From Phenylobacterium kunshanense (GTDB taxonomy: Bacteria; Pseudomonadota; Alphaproteobacteria; Caulobacterales; Caulobacteraceae), in contig NZ_QFYS01000004.1 in the NCBI RefSeq assembly GCF_003254525.1, positions 1 through 64,000 of the forward strand: a stretch of 64,000 nt of DNA, in the 5' to 3' direction. Of this stretch, positions 1 through 7,409 are shown piece by piece. Position numbers and translations under genes: made by a program. Position 1 is the first letter of the stretch; the number at the start of each line of letters is the position of its first letter. The notes beneath the pieces are model-generated. The model saw nothing but the letters and a program-made list of their open reading frames with translations. It was not told the DNA's origin and ran no database searches.

Positions 1-1
1 G

Positions 2-67
2 CTGGTGCTGCGCAGCGTGGACGACGCTGCGCGTACGATCTGGGCTCGGCTGGAAGAGGAAGACTGA
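2..67 (+). CDS. C-terminal fragment of a gene cut by the window start
   Basis: One frame stays open from base 2 to a TGA at 65-67 and encodes the last 21 residues of a protein, ending in RLEEED. The charged helical end (DDAARTIWARLEEED) suggests a cytosolic protein, but there is too little to assign a family. It is called coding because a GC-rich hairpin follows 40 bases after the stop. Confidence 0.5.
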   Translation: MVLRSVDDAARTIWARLEEED

Positions 68-106
68 GACGCCGCGGGCGTGAACCCCCTCCGGCCCTTT
101 GGGCCA

Positions 107-125
107 CCTCCCCCTGTGGGGGAGG
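107..125. repeat. GC-rich palindrome, possible terminator or intergenic repeat
   Basis: The 19 bases read CCTCCCCC-TGT-GGGGGAGG, a perfect 8-bp inverted repeat with a 3-base loop, lying just after the truncated upstream gene. There is no T-run, so it may act as a weak terminator, or be one copy of the dispersed CCTCCCCC/GGGGGAGG intergenic elements common in Caulobacteraceae. The second idea is inference from family knowledge; no other copy was seen in this window. Confidence 0.5.
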
Positions 126-314
126 ATCTCAAGGTCGCCTGAGGGGGCCTTGTGCAGAACCGCATAGCCGTCAGGCGAAATCGCTGATCTGTGCAGTGTT
201 TAGTTTCTGGTACTCAATAGGTGTCCGGAACCGGACAGCCCCGCTCCCCCGGGGTTTCCCCAGAACGATCCGCGCCCCACCCCAGGCGCGGGTCCCAACT
301 TCAAGGTGTGTGTC

Positions 315-407
315 ATGTCTCTCGCGAACCTCGAGCGGCTGGTCCCCTCGTTCTTGCTGTTCCTCGGCTTCATCGCCGCCGGCGGCACGGCGGGCCTGGG
401 GGTCTGA
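315..407 (+). CDS. Small hydrophobic peptide, 30 aa
   Basis: ATG at 315 opens a 30-codon frame with a short polar N-terminus (MSLANLERL), one hydrophobic stretch of about 16 residues (residues 10-25) and a small-residue end, GGTAGLGV. A weak ribosome site (AAGGTG, 304-309) sits at suitable spacing. A textbook intrinsic terminator begins 32 bases after the stop, which argues for transcription of a very short unit. Its C-terminus resembles that of the 31-aa peptide at 622-717 (GATAVLGA). A single-pass inner-membrane peptide is the likely form. Function unknown. Confidence 0.5.
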   Translation: MSLANLERLVPSFLLFLGFIAAGGTAGLGV

Positions 408-438
408 CCGAAGCTCCCCACGTCCCGGTCTTACGGAG

Positions 439-466
439 AGGGGTCCATCCGGGCCCCTTTTCTTTT
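439..466 (+). terminator. Intrinsic terminator after the 30-aa peptide gene
   Basis: An 8-bp stem, AGGGGTCC (439-446) pairing with GGGCCCCT (451-458) and including one G-T pair, closes a 4-base ATCC loop and runs directly into TTTTCTTTT. This is one of the clearest intrinsic terminators in the window. It isolates the 315-407 unit from the next one. Confidence 0.85.
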
Positions 467-528
467 GGGCGCGTCTGAGACGCCCTCCCGACCTATGCGG
501 AGACGCATAGCGGGCTGGCAAAAACGAC

Positions 529-575
529 TATCTAGACATCGTTCAGATACGTGTTATCTAAACAGCGTCCAGATG
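529..575. promoter_or_regulatory. Tandem dyad repeat, putative operator
   Basis: TATCTA at 529 and again at 555 begin two 21-base copies that agree at 17 positions (period 26 bases), each with the frame ATCT-N11-AGAT. The junction forms an inverted repeat, GTTCAGATA (541-549), CGTGT, TATCTAAAC (555-563), with 8 of 9 pairs matched. Such arrays bind dimeric regulators cooperatively. It lies 46 bases upstream of the 31-aa peptide start, so it probably controls that gene. The regulator is not known. Confidence 0.5.
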
Positions 576-621
576 ACTCGCGGATGGCCGCGGTCCGGAC
601 GATGAGACAAGGAGATTCCAA

Positions 622-717
622 ATGGCTGTGAACCGTCTGCTCGACGTGGTCGTCACCTTCGCGGCGCTGGCCCTGACCTTCACTGTCGCCGGCGCGACCG
701 CCGTCCTCGGCGCCTGA
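622..717 (+). CDS. Small hydrophobic peptide, 31 aa
   Basis: ATG at 622 follows a strong ribosome site, AAGGAG at 609-614. The 31-residue product starts MAVNRLLD, then has a single hydrophobic segment (residues 9-30) ending GATAVLGA. The layout and end match the 30-aa peptide at 315-407 (GGTAGLGV), so the two look like diverged tandem copies. A hairpin follows 18 bases after the stop. A membrane-inserted peptide is likely. No family is recognised, and a type I toxin-like or regulatory role is only a guess. Confidence 0.6.
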   Translation: MAVNRLLDVVVTFAALALTFTVAGATAVLGA

Positions 718-735
718 CCCATGCGCCGCGCCTAG

Positions 736-764
736 GCCTCGCCCCCTCGGAAACGGGGCGAGGC
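736..764 (+). terminator. Hairpin after the 31-aa peptide gene
   Basis: GCCTCGCCCC (736-745) pairs perfectly with GGGGCGAGGC (755-764) across a 9-base loop. There is only a weak T-rich stretch downstream (GGCCTTTCACC), so termination may be partial or may stabilise the 3' end of the small mRNA. Confidence 0.6.
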
Positions 765-914
765 GAATGGCCTTTCACCTACCCAGCCGTCGTAGAGTTG
801 TCTCCGAATCGGGCCTATAGTTTTCCCCAGTTCGTCGAATTCCGTTTCGTTGGGGGTGCGTCTTCAGTCCCAAGTCGAACGTCATAGACGCCCGCGCGCC
901 GAGGAGGCCCTGCC

Positions 915-1475
915 ATGCAGGTGCTTAAGGCTGCGCCCTCCGGCTGGCCCTGTCTGGTGCTCAACGCAGACTTCCGGCCGCTCTCCTACTATCCCCTGTC
1001 GCTGTGGCCGTGGCAGGAGGTGATCAAGGCGGTGTTCCTCGATCGGGTGGACGTGGTCTCCACCTACGACCAGGAGGTCCGCTCCCCGTCCTTCTCCATG
1101 AAGCTGCCCAGCGTCGTCTCGCTGAAGAGCTATGTGCCGCAGGATCGACCGCCGGCCTTCACCCGCTTCAACCTGTTCCTGCGCGACAGCTTCACCTGCC
1201 AGTACTGCACGACGGGCGAGGACCTGACCTTCGACCACGTGATCCCGCGCTCGCGGGGCGGGCGGACCACCTGGGAAAACATCGTCACCGCCTGCGCCCG
1301 CTGCAACCTGGCCAAGGGCGGCCGCACGCCGCACGAGGCCCATATGCACCCGCGGCTGAAGCCGCAGCGTCCCAGCGCCTTCGAGCTGCAGGAACGCGGT
1401 CGCCGCTTCCCGCCGCACCACCTGCATGAAAGCTGGCTCGACTACCTCTACTGGGACATCGAGCTGGAGGCCTAA
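915..1475 (+). CDS. HNH endonuclease family protein
   Basis: The 186-aa product carries a complete HNH motif. CQYC (C95, C98) and C127/C130 form the zinc ribbon, DH at 107-108 opens the HNH core, and the segment RSRGG, TWEN and ACARCN follows. This is the short stand-alone HNH family widely found in alphaproteobacteria, probably a metal-dependent DNA nuclease of unknown cellular role. GAGGAGG at 901-907 supports the ATG at 915. No restriction methyltransferase or phage gene is adjacent, so a housekeeping or repair role seems more likely than a restriction system. It converges on the TetR gene. Confidence 0.9.
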   Translation: MQVLKAAPSGWPCLVLNADFRPLSYYPLSLWPWQEVIKAVFLDRVDVVSTYDQEVRSPSFSMKLPSVVSLKSYVPQDRPPAFTRFNLFLRDSFTCQYCTTGEDLTFDHVIPRSRGGRTTWENIVTACARCNLAKGGRTPHEAHMHPRLKPQRPSAFELQERGRRFPPHHLHESWLDYLYWDIELEA

Positions 1476-2050
1476 GGCCCCGCCACCTTCAGCACGGCCG
1501 ACTGCAGCACCTCGCAAGCCTTGTCCGGCGACAGGCCCTGGTCGAGGCGCAGGCGCGTCCAGGCCTCGAAGCTGGTCAGGAGGTCGAGGGCCTCCAGCTT
1601 CAGCGGATCGGCGGCGATCTCGGGCGGCAATACGGCCATCAGGAGCCCGCGGAGCGCGGTGGCGAGCTTGCCGTGGTCGCCGGCCAGGAAGCGGGAGCGG
1701 TGGCGGACGGTGTCGGACGCGCGCTTGAAGGGCGAGATCCGCTCGAACGCCTCGCCCCGCCGCTCCACCAGCTCGGCCAGGCGGCCCTGCCAGTCGGTGG
1801 CGGCGAACGGCCGCTCGACGATGGCCCGCAGCTCGGCCTCGATGAAGCCGGACATCTCCCGATAGAGGCTGTCCATGTCGTCGAAGTGCCGGAAGACGGT
1901 ACGCAGCCCCACCTCGGCCCGGGCCGCCACCTGCTCGGCGCTGGGCGTCATGGCGCCCTCGCGGATCAGGTCGAGCATGGCGGCGACAATCCGGGCCCGG
2001 TTGTCCTGGCCGCGGCGCCGGCGCCCGTCGATCTCGGTGGAGAGACTCAT
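1472..2050 (-). CDS. TetR family transcriptional regulator
   Basis: The product is 192 aa from the ATG at 2050; an alternative ATG lies three codons upstream. Residues 15-58 form the N-terminal TetR helix-turn-helix, with AEQVAARAEVGLRTVFRHF as core and recognition helix. The rest is the ligand-binding all-helical domain. It is divergent from a haloalkane dehalogenase, with a near-perfect inverted repeat between them (2113-2135), so autoregulation and control of the dehalogenase are likely. A similar site lies ahead of the sulfatase gene at 5895-5917. Its last bases overlap the HNH gene stop. Confidence 0.9.
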   Translation of the reverse strand: MSLSTEIDGRRRRGQDNRARIVAAMLDLIREGAMTPSAEQVAARAEVGLRTVFRHFDDMDSLYREMSGFIEAELRAIVERPFAATDWQGRLAELVERRGEAFERISPFKRASDTVRHRSRFLAGDHGKLATALRGLLMAVLPPEIAADPLKLEALDLLTSFEAWTRLRLDQGLSPDKACEVLQSAVLKVAGP

Positions 2051-2112
2051 CCCCCGCATCTCGCCCAGGCGGGCGGTCCCTGTCGAGCGCCATCCGGCTT
2101 GACGACACCAGA

Positions 2113-2135
2113 TAGTGGCATTCATAGTGTCACTA
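2113..2135. promoter_or_regulatory. Putative TetR operator
   Basis: TAGTGGCA (2113-2120) and TGTCACTA (2128-2135) form an inverted repeat with 7 of 8 pairs and a 7-base spacer, a usual TetR geometry. It sits 62 bases ahead of the TetR start and 21 bases ahead of the dehalogenase start. The same spacing and 17 of 23 bases recur at 5895-5917 upstream of the sulfatase gene. Confidence 0.65.
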
Positions 2136-2156
2136 ACGAAGTCTCGAGGAAGCGAC

Positions 2157-3062
2157 ATGCAGGTTCTCCGCACGCCGGACGCGCGGTTCGAGGGGCTGGC
2201 CGACTGGCCGTATGCGCCGAAGTACGCCGAGGTGACCGACGCCGACGGCACGGTTCTGCGGATCCACTATGTGGACGAGGGGCCGCGCGACGGCGCCCCG
2301 GTGCTGCTGATGCACGGCGAGCCGTCGTGGGCCTATCTCTACCGGCACATCATCAAGGGGCTCGTCGCGAAGGGGCGGCGCGTGATTGCGCCTGACCTGA
2401 TCGGCTTCGGCCGCTCGGACAAGCCGGCGGACCGGGCGGACTACACCTACGAGCGCCACGTGCACTGGATGAGCCAGTGGCTGACGGGCTTGGACCTCAA
2501 GGGGCTGACCCTGTTCTGCCAGGACTGGGGCGGGCTGATCGGCCTGCGCCTCGTGGCGGCCTACCCGGAGCGGTTCGAGGGGCTGGTGGTGGCGAACACC
2601 GGGCTGCCGACCGGCGGCGGCGCCATCACCGAGGGCTTCAAGGCCTGGCTGCAGTTCAGCCAGACGGTCCCGCAGATGCCGATCGGGATGCTGCTGAACG
2701 GCGGCAGCGCGCGCGAGCTCTCGGCGGCGGAGATGGCGGCGTACGACGCGCCGTATCCGGACGAGACCTACAAGGAGGGCGCCCGGCAGTTCCCGACCCT
2801 GGTCCCGGTCACCGACGACCACGCCTCGGTGGCCGAGAACAAGGCGGCCTGGAAGGTGCTGGAAGCGTTCGACAAGCCGGTGATCACCGCCTTCAGCGAC
2901 GGCGACCCGATCACCAAGGGCGGCGAGGCCGTGTTCCAGGCCCGCGTGCCGGGAACCAAGGGCCAGCCGCACGTCACGCTGCATGGCGGCCACTTCCTGC
3001 AGGAGGACAGCCCCGCCGAGATCGTCGATCTGATCGACGGCATGATCCGGCGCCGCGGCTGA
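2157..3062 (+). CDS. Haloalkane dehalogenase-like alpha/beta hydrolase
   Basis: The 301-aa product has the haloalkane dehalogenase layout. HGEPSW (53-58) forms the oxyanion and halide site. CQDWGG places nucleophile D123 next to halide-binding W124. D250 in FSDGD is the catalytic acid, and H279 in HGGHF is the general base. These enzymes hydrolyse carbon-halogen bonds through an Asp ester in the cytoplasm. ATG at 2157 is chosen because GAGGA precedes it; a GTG at 2115 would lie inside the operator. The DUF1330 gene follows 17 bases downstream, so the two probably form an operon under the TetR regulator. A related epoxide-hydrolase-like activity cannot be excluded. Confidence 0.88.
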   Translation: MQVLRTPDARFEGLADWPYAPKYAEVTDADGTVLRIHYVDEGPRDGAPVLLMHGEPSWAYLYRHIIKGLVAKGRRVIAPDLIGFGRSDKPADRADYTYERHVHWMSQWLTGLDLKGLTLFCQDWGGLIGLRLVAAYPERFEGLVVANTGLPTGGGAITEGFKAWLQFSQTVPQMPIGMLLNGGSARELSAAEMAAYDAPYPDETYKEGARQFPTLVPVTDDHASVAENKAAWKVLEAFDKPVITAFSDGDPITKGGEAVFQARVPGTKGQPHVTLHGGHFLQEDSPAEIVDLIDGMIRRRG

Positions 3063-3079
3063 GCAGGAGGGACACGCAG

Positions 3080-3496
3080 ATGAAGGTCGAGAACGCCGTC
3101 TTCCCCGGGCCGGAACAGATCGCCGGCTTCTTCGGAGCGCCCGAGGACGGGCCCTTCGTTATGGTCAACCTGCTGAAGTTCAAGCCCAGGGCCGAGTACG
3201 AGGACGGTTCGGACGCGCACCTGACCGGCGCGGAGGCCTATGGCCGCTACGGCGAGGCGGTGCGGGTGCTGGTGGAGAACCTGGGCGGGAATATCCGCTA
3301 CAGCGGCCGGGTGACCGGTCTGCTGCTGGGCGAGGTGGAGGACCTGTGGGACGCGGTCGCGCTGGCGGAGTACCCCTCGCTGGCCGCCTTCCAGGCCATG
3401 GCCATGTCGCCCGAGATGCACGCCATCGAGCATCATCGGAAGGCGGGTCTGGCGGGCCAGCTCAACATCCGCACAAAGCCCGGCGTGGGGTTCTAG
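3080..3496 (+). CDS. DUF1330 family protein
   Basis: The 138-aa protein contains the ferredoxin-like dimeric alpha/beta barrel signature of DUF1330 (FVMVNLLKFKP near residue 25, then YGRYGEAV and the late segment ALAEYPSLAAF). Members are small cytosolic proteins, often beside catabolic enzymes and of unknown activity. ATG at 3080 follows GCAGGAGG (3063-3070), 17 bases after the dehalogenase stop. Co-transcription suggests an accessory role in the same degradation pathway, but this is inference. Confidence 0.8.
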   Translation: MKVENAVFPGPEQIAGFFGAPEDGPFVMVNLLKFKPRAEYEDGSDAHLTGAEAYGRYGEAVRVLVENLGGNIRYSGRVTGLLLGEVEDLWDAVALAEYPSLAAFQAMAMSPEMHAIEHHRKAGLAGQLNIRTKPGVGF

Positions 3497-3538
3497 GCGG
3501 GGCGGATGTCACAACTGGCTTGGCCATGACGTCCAAGA

Positions 3539-3563
3539 CCCGCATTCTGCCGTAGAATGCGGG
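3539..3563 (+). terminator. Hairpin after the dehalogenase operon
   Basis: CCCGCATTCT (3539-3548) and AGAATGCGGG (3554-3563) form a perfect 10-bp stem with a GCCGT loop. No T-tract follows, so termination could be inefficient, but the position 43 bases after the DUF1330 stop fits the end of that operon. Confidence 0.6.
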
Positions 3564-3616
3564 CGGCCGCGGTTCGGTCGCGCCGTCACCCAATTCCAGC
3601 CAGAGAGACCTTCCGG

Positions 3617-4126
3617 ATGCGCCTTCGGCATCTTGCCCTGATCTTCGCCCTCCTCGCCCCCTCTGCCGCCCTGGCCCAGGGCAGTTCGCAGCAGATGCTG
3701 AACCTCGCCAAACAGCTCCGCACCCAGGCCGAGCAGATGAAGGACAGCCTGCCGCCCGAGGACATCGCCTCGCTGATCAGCCAGGCCGAAGAGATCGAGA
3801 AAGGCGTGCGCGACGGGGCGTACTCCACGCCGGTCGCGGCCCAGCCGGTCAGCGTCTCCAAGCGCATCGCCGACGCGCACCAGGGGCGGCTGGACTGGCT
3901 GGACGGCGAGGCCGCCTGCGTCGGCTACGGGTGGGAGAACCACCGGACGTTCAAGTCCAACTACGGCGATCCCAAGCGGGACGAGCTCTGCCGCGCGGCC
4001 TTCGCCCGCTATGAGGAATACTTCCTGAAGGCCCGGAACGGGGCGGGATCGGCGGCTACCGACCCGCTGCTCGAGGCCTACGACCGCGCGGCGCAGGCGG
4101 CGGTCGACTACTACGCGGGCAAGTAG
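3617..4126 (+). CDS. Secreted protein of unknown function, 169 aa
   Basis: The ATG at 3617 is chosen because it opens directly on a signal peptide (MRLRHLALIFALLAPSAALAQ, cleavage after ALAQ likely). The mature part is helical and rich in Gln, Glu and Lys in residues 22-60, then has a compact region with two cysteines in the middle (AACVGYGW and ELCRAAF) that could form a disulfide in the periplasm. No family is recognised. It stands alone between a hairpin upstream and a convergent sulfatase gene. Confidence 0.8.
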   Translation: MRLRHLALIFALLAPSAALAQGSSQQMLNLAKQLRTQAEQMKDSLPPEDIASLISQAEEIEKGVRDGAYSTPVAAQPVSVSKRIADAHQGRLDWLDGEAACVGYGWENHRTFKSNYGDPKRDELCRAAFARYEEYFLKARNGAGSAATDPLLEAYDRAAQAAVDYYAGK

Positions 4127-4143
4127 GGCGGCGGCCGCTCCGG

Positions 4144-5823
4144 TCAGTTATCCCAGAGGACATATTCGTCGCCGGGCTGCTGCTTCACGCCGCCAGGCTT
4201 GTCGACGAACACCGGCCCCTGCAGCAGCGAAGGCCAGATCGGCCTGGCGCTCTCGGCGTCTTGGGCTTTGAGCAGCCCCAGCATCGCCTGGGTGCGCGCG
4301 GGCTCGGCCTTGGAGAGGTCAGTCTTCTCGGTGGGATCGGCCGCGAGGTTGTAGAGCCAGACCTTGTTCCGGGCCTCGTTCGACTGGAGCTTCCAGTCGC
4401 CGTCGAGCACGGCCTTGTACTGGCCCGAGCGCCAGAACAGCGTCTGGTGCGGCCGGCCCTGGGCCTGGCCCTGGAGGTAAGGCAGCAGGTCGACGCCGTC
4501 GATCTTGCGGTCCGCGGGAACCTGGGCCCGGGCGGCGCCAGCGGCGGTGGCGAAGATGTCCACGTGGCCGACCGGATAGGGGTAGCGCGAGTTGGGCGCG
4601 ATCATCCCGGGCCAGCGCATGAAGAACGGCGCGTGGATGCCGCCCTCGAAGAAGGTCGACTTGAAGCCGCGATAGGGCTTGTTGACGTCGGGCAGGCCGA
4701 CGTAGCCCGCGCCGCCGTTGTCGGTGGTGAAGATCACCAGGGTGTTCTGGTCCAGCCCCTCGTCCTTCAGCGTCTGCAGCAGCCGGCCGATGTTGGCGTC
4801 GAGGTTGCGGATCATCGCGCCGTAGACGCGGGTGCGGTGGTCCTGGATCTGGGGCAGGGCGTCGTAGTCGGCCTTCTTGGCCTGCAGCGGCGTGTGTGGC
4901 GCGTTGGGCGCGAAATACATGAAGAAGGGCCGGTTGCGGTTGGCCTTGATCGACTTGATCGCCTCGTCGGTGAGGTAGTCGGTCATGTAGCCGCGCGGCT
5001 CGAAGAAGGCCGAGCCGTTGTACTGGACCATGTAGGGCAGGTTCGGCCACAGGAAGCGGTCGATGGCGTCCCACGGCTGCTTGGAGTTGACCACGTCCGG
5101 ATGCTTCTCGGGCAGGTACATGGAGCCGCCGGCGATGAAGCCGAGGCTTTCCGCGAAGCCCTGTTGCTCGGGCCGCGAGCCCTTGGCGCCGCCCAGGTGC
5201 CATTTCCCGAAGTGCAGGGTGTGGTAGCCGCGCGCCTGCAGGACCTCGGCGATGGTGACCTCGCCGGTGGGCATGCTGAGCACGTTGACGGCTTCCGGGT
5301 TGGACGCCGTGCTGCCGGGGGGCATGTCGGCCAGCCGGTCCTTGAAGAACTTCGGCTTCACGATCGCGCCGGGCTCGGCCTCGGTGCCGACCATCCGCTC
5401 GAAGGCGACGGGGGCCGGCGTGAACTCGAAGCCGAAGCGGGTCGCGTAGCGGCCGGTCAGGATCGCCGCGCGCGAGGGGGCGCAGGTGGCGTTGCCGGCG
5501 TAGCCGTTGGCGAAGCTGACGCCCTGGCGGCCGATGGAGTCGATGTTCGGCGTCTGGACGAGGCCGTTCGCCACCCCGCCGCCATTGAAGCTGATGTCGT
5601 TGTAGCCGAGGTCGTCGACCAGGATGAACAGCACGTTCGGGGGGCGCTCGCCGGTCGGCGGCGTCGCCGGACCCTGGGCCCAGGCCACCTCGCGGTTGGG
5701 CGCCACGTCGGGCATCCGCGAGCGGGCGATCATCGACAGGATCGTCCCTCGGTTCAGGAACGCCGCGCCGGCGATCAGGGCCACGCCCAGGACGGCCACG
5801 CCCAGCCAGGTCCACAGCTTCAT
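4144..5823 (-). CDS. Arylsulfatase-type sulfatase
   Basis: The 559-aa protein has an N-terminal hydrophobic anchor or signal (residues 6-23), then a type I sulfatase domain. D70-D71 bind the metal. C114 in CAPSR is the residue oxidised to formylglycine. K207 and H209 in FGKWH, H310 and D368-N369 in TTDNGG complete the active site. Export to the periplasm and hydrolysis of a sulfate ester are expected. It needs a formylglycine-generating enzyme, which is not in this window. An operator-like site at 5895-5917 resembles the one beside the TetR gene, suggesting co-regulation with the dehalogenase. Confidence 0.93.
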   Translation of the reverse strand: MKLWTWLGVAVLGVALIAGAAFLNRGTILSMIARSRMPDVAPNREVAWAQGPATPPTGERPPNVLFILVDDLGYNDISFNGGGVANGLVQTPNIDSIGRQGVSFANGYAGNATCAPSRAAILTGRYATRFGFEFTPAPVAFERMVGTEAEPGAIVKPKFFKDRLADMPPGSTASNPEAVNVLSMPTGEVTIAEVLQARGYHTLHFGKWHLGGAKGSRPEQQGFAESLGFIAGGSMYLPEKHPDVVNSKQPWDAIDRFLWPNLPYMVQYNGSAFFEPRGYMTDYLTDEAIKSIKANRNRPFFMYFAPNAPHTPLQAKKADYDALPQIQDHRTRVYGAMIRNLDANIGRLLQTLKDEGLDQNTLVIFTTDNGGAGYVGLPDVNKPYRGFKSTFFEGGIHAPFFMRWPGMIAPNSRYPYPVGHVDIFATAAGAARAQVPADRKIDGVDLLPYLQGQAQGRPHQTLFWRSGQYKAVLDGDWKLQSNEARNKVWLYNLAADPTEKTDLSKAEPARTQAMLGLLKAQDAESARPIWPSLLQGPVFVDKPGGVKQQPGDEYVLWDN

Positions 5824-5894
5824 GTGCGTCCTCCCGCCCCGCCGCCGCGTCGGTCCGGCCGACGCGTTCCGGAGGGGCCCGGACGCAATCTAGA

Positions 5895-5917
5895 TAATGG
5901 CAGTAAGAGTGTCGATA
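5895..5917. promoter_or_regulatory. Second copy of the putative TetR operator
   Basis: TAATGGCA (5895-5902), 7 bases, TGTCGATA (5910-5917) matches the 2113-2135 site at 17 of 23 positions with the same register, including the shared core TGGCA and AGTGTC. It lies 72 bases upstream of the sulfatase ATG and just after the end of the 64-aa membrane protein gene. It is probably bound by the same TetR protein. Confidence 0.5.
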
Positions 5918-5935
5918 GTTTTCGGGCGGCCGGCG

Positions 5936-6130
5936 TCAGGAGGGACGGATGTGCTCCTTCAGCCGCTCGCGCGTCTCGGGATAGGTGTCGGGGTGCGAGT
6001 ATTCCTCACGGGTCGCGGCCTCGGTGAGCGGGTCGTTGGCCTTGTTGCGGCGGTGGTACTGGGTGGCGGCCCAGACCATCACGGCCAGGAGGACGAGGGC
6101 GCCGACGCCCCAAAGGACTTCTGGTGTCAT
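5936..6130 (-). CDS. Small single-pass membrane protein, 64 aa
   Basis: ATG at 6130 has a perfect AAGGAG ribosome site just upstream on the minus strand. Residues 5-23 form one transmembrane helix, followed by a basic stretch (YHRRNK) that favours a cytosolic C-terminus. The soluble tail is acidic and ends HPDTYPETRERLKEHIRPS. No family is recognised. It lies about 110 bases upstream of the sulfatase on the same strand; the operator between them suggests separate transcription. Confidence 0.75.
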   Translation of the reverse strand: MTPEVLWGVGALVLLAVMVWAATQYHRRNKANDPLTEAATREEYSHPDTYPETRERLKEHIRPS

Positions 6131-6605
6131 GGCGGATCTCCTTGCCGCTTCAAGCGCGGGGCGCCCCTGGCGGTTCCGAAGCTCAGAGGGCGGGCAGCGT
6201 GACGCGCGAAGAGGCTGCCTCCAGCCTGGATGAGCTCGACCTCGCCGCTGTGCGCCCGGTCCATCGCCTTGGCGTCGGTCGCGGTATGGACCTGGAAGCC
6301 GTGCTCGGCGAGGCGACATTGCGGCATTGTGTTGCGAGCGTGGGTGGAAGCGGGGCGAAAAGGTCACGCTTGCGCCCAACGTCCGCCGCAAGGGGCCGCG
6401 ATCCTGTGATTGTCGACGACGCGGCCCTCCTCCTTCCCCCACGGGCCCGGCTGACGACAGCTCCGGCCGCCACTCCCCCCCGGGCGGTCCTCGGAACGCG
6501 GCTCCCCTGATCTTCCCCAAGCCGGGGGAGCCGCACCTTTCCGACACTCATCCTTTGGCGCCGCCCTTGCTCCTTGCCAGGCCAAACCCAGGCAGGAGCC
6601 TCGAC
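6131..6605. other. Intergenic region of about 475 bases
   Basis: No convincing gene lies here. A 66-codon minus-strand frame (to about 6327) has no ribosome site and ordinary shadow-like composition. An inverted repeat GGCTCCCC (6500-6507) and GGGGAGCC (6525-6532) followed by a short T-run could be a terminator or a leader hairpin for the PEP-CTERM gene downstream. The rest is GC-rich and featureless to the eye. Confidence 0.5.
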
Positions 6606-7409
6606 GTGTCCCGATTCAGCGCATTCACCGACGCCACTCGCGCCCTGAAGGGCGCCGCCGTGATCGCCGCCTTCGCCTGTGGCGTGGCGCTGGCCACGCC
6701 GGGCCAGGCCGCGCAGTACTTCCTGCAATCGGCTACGATGAACACGTCGCGGACCGCCAGCATCAACGGCCCGGGCGGCTTCCACCAGAACGTCTATCTG
6801 GGGCCGATCCAGTTCACGGCGTTCGAGGGGACGGACGCCACCGGCCCGTCGGCCGACTTCCTGGGCTTCTGCGTCGACATCTTCCACAGCATCAGCCTCG
6901 GCACGCTGAACCTGAAGTACGACGACAACTACGACCTGACGACCAACTCCAAGTACCTGACGACAACGCCGTTCGTGGGCGGCACGGCCCTGACGCAGGG
7001 CCAGATCACCCAGGTCGGGCGCCTCGTGAACTACGGGACGGCCATGTTCGAGCAAGCCCCCAACACCACGGACCGGACCAATCGCCTGGCCGGTCTGCAG
7101 GGAGCGATCTGGCAGGTCATCAATCCGGGCTACACCGTGACCAGCGGCACGGCGGCGGTGAACAGCTACATCTCCGCCTACTCGGGGGCGAACTACCTGT
7201 CGAACCTGACCGGCTACGGCCCGGTCCGCAGCGATATCAACTTCATCACCGAGACGGGCAAGTACGGCACCAGCCGCGCGCGCCAGAGCTTCGCGTTCGC
7301 AGGCGCCATTCCCGAGCCCTCGACGTGGGTGATGCTCATCGCCGGCTTCGGCTTTGCCGGCGCAGCCCTGCGTCGCGCGCGCTATCAGCCGGTCCGGGTG
7401 CGCGTCTAA
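6606..7409 (+). CDS. PEP-CTERM sorting-domain protein
   Basis: GTG at 6606 is chosen because AGGAG lies at 6594-6598 and the frame then gives a signal sequence (hydrophobic residues 15-33, ending near GQAAQ). The 267-aa product has a long beta-rich, Thr/Asn/Gly-rich body. It ends with a PEP-CTERM tail: PEP at 236-238, a hydrophobic helix (241-255) and a basic end, RRARYQ. Such proteins are cleaved and sorted by an exosortase at the cell envelope and are often tied to exopolysaccharide. No exosortase is in this window. The stop overlaps the convergent gene at 7406. Confidence 0.85.
   Translation: MSRFSAFTDATRALKGAAVIAAFACGVALATPGQAAQYFLQSATMNTSRTASINGPGGFHQNVYLGPIQFTAFEGTDATGPSADFLGFCVDIFHSISLGTLNLKYDDNYDLTTNSKYLTTTPFVGGTALTQGQITQVGRLVNYGTAMFEQAPNTTDRTNRLAGLQGAIWQVINPGYTVTSGTAAVNSYISAYSGANYLSNLTGYGPVRSDINFITETGKYGTSRARQSFAFAGAIPEPSTWVMLIAGFGFAGAALRRARYQPVRVRV

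Noticed and set aside
6127-6327. 66-codon minus-strand frame upstream of the PEP-CTERM gene
   Set aside because: No ribosome site, no motif, and it overlaps the start of the well-supported 64-aa gene; kept only as part of the intergenic description.
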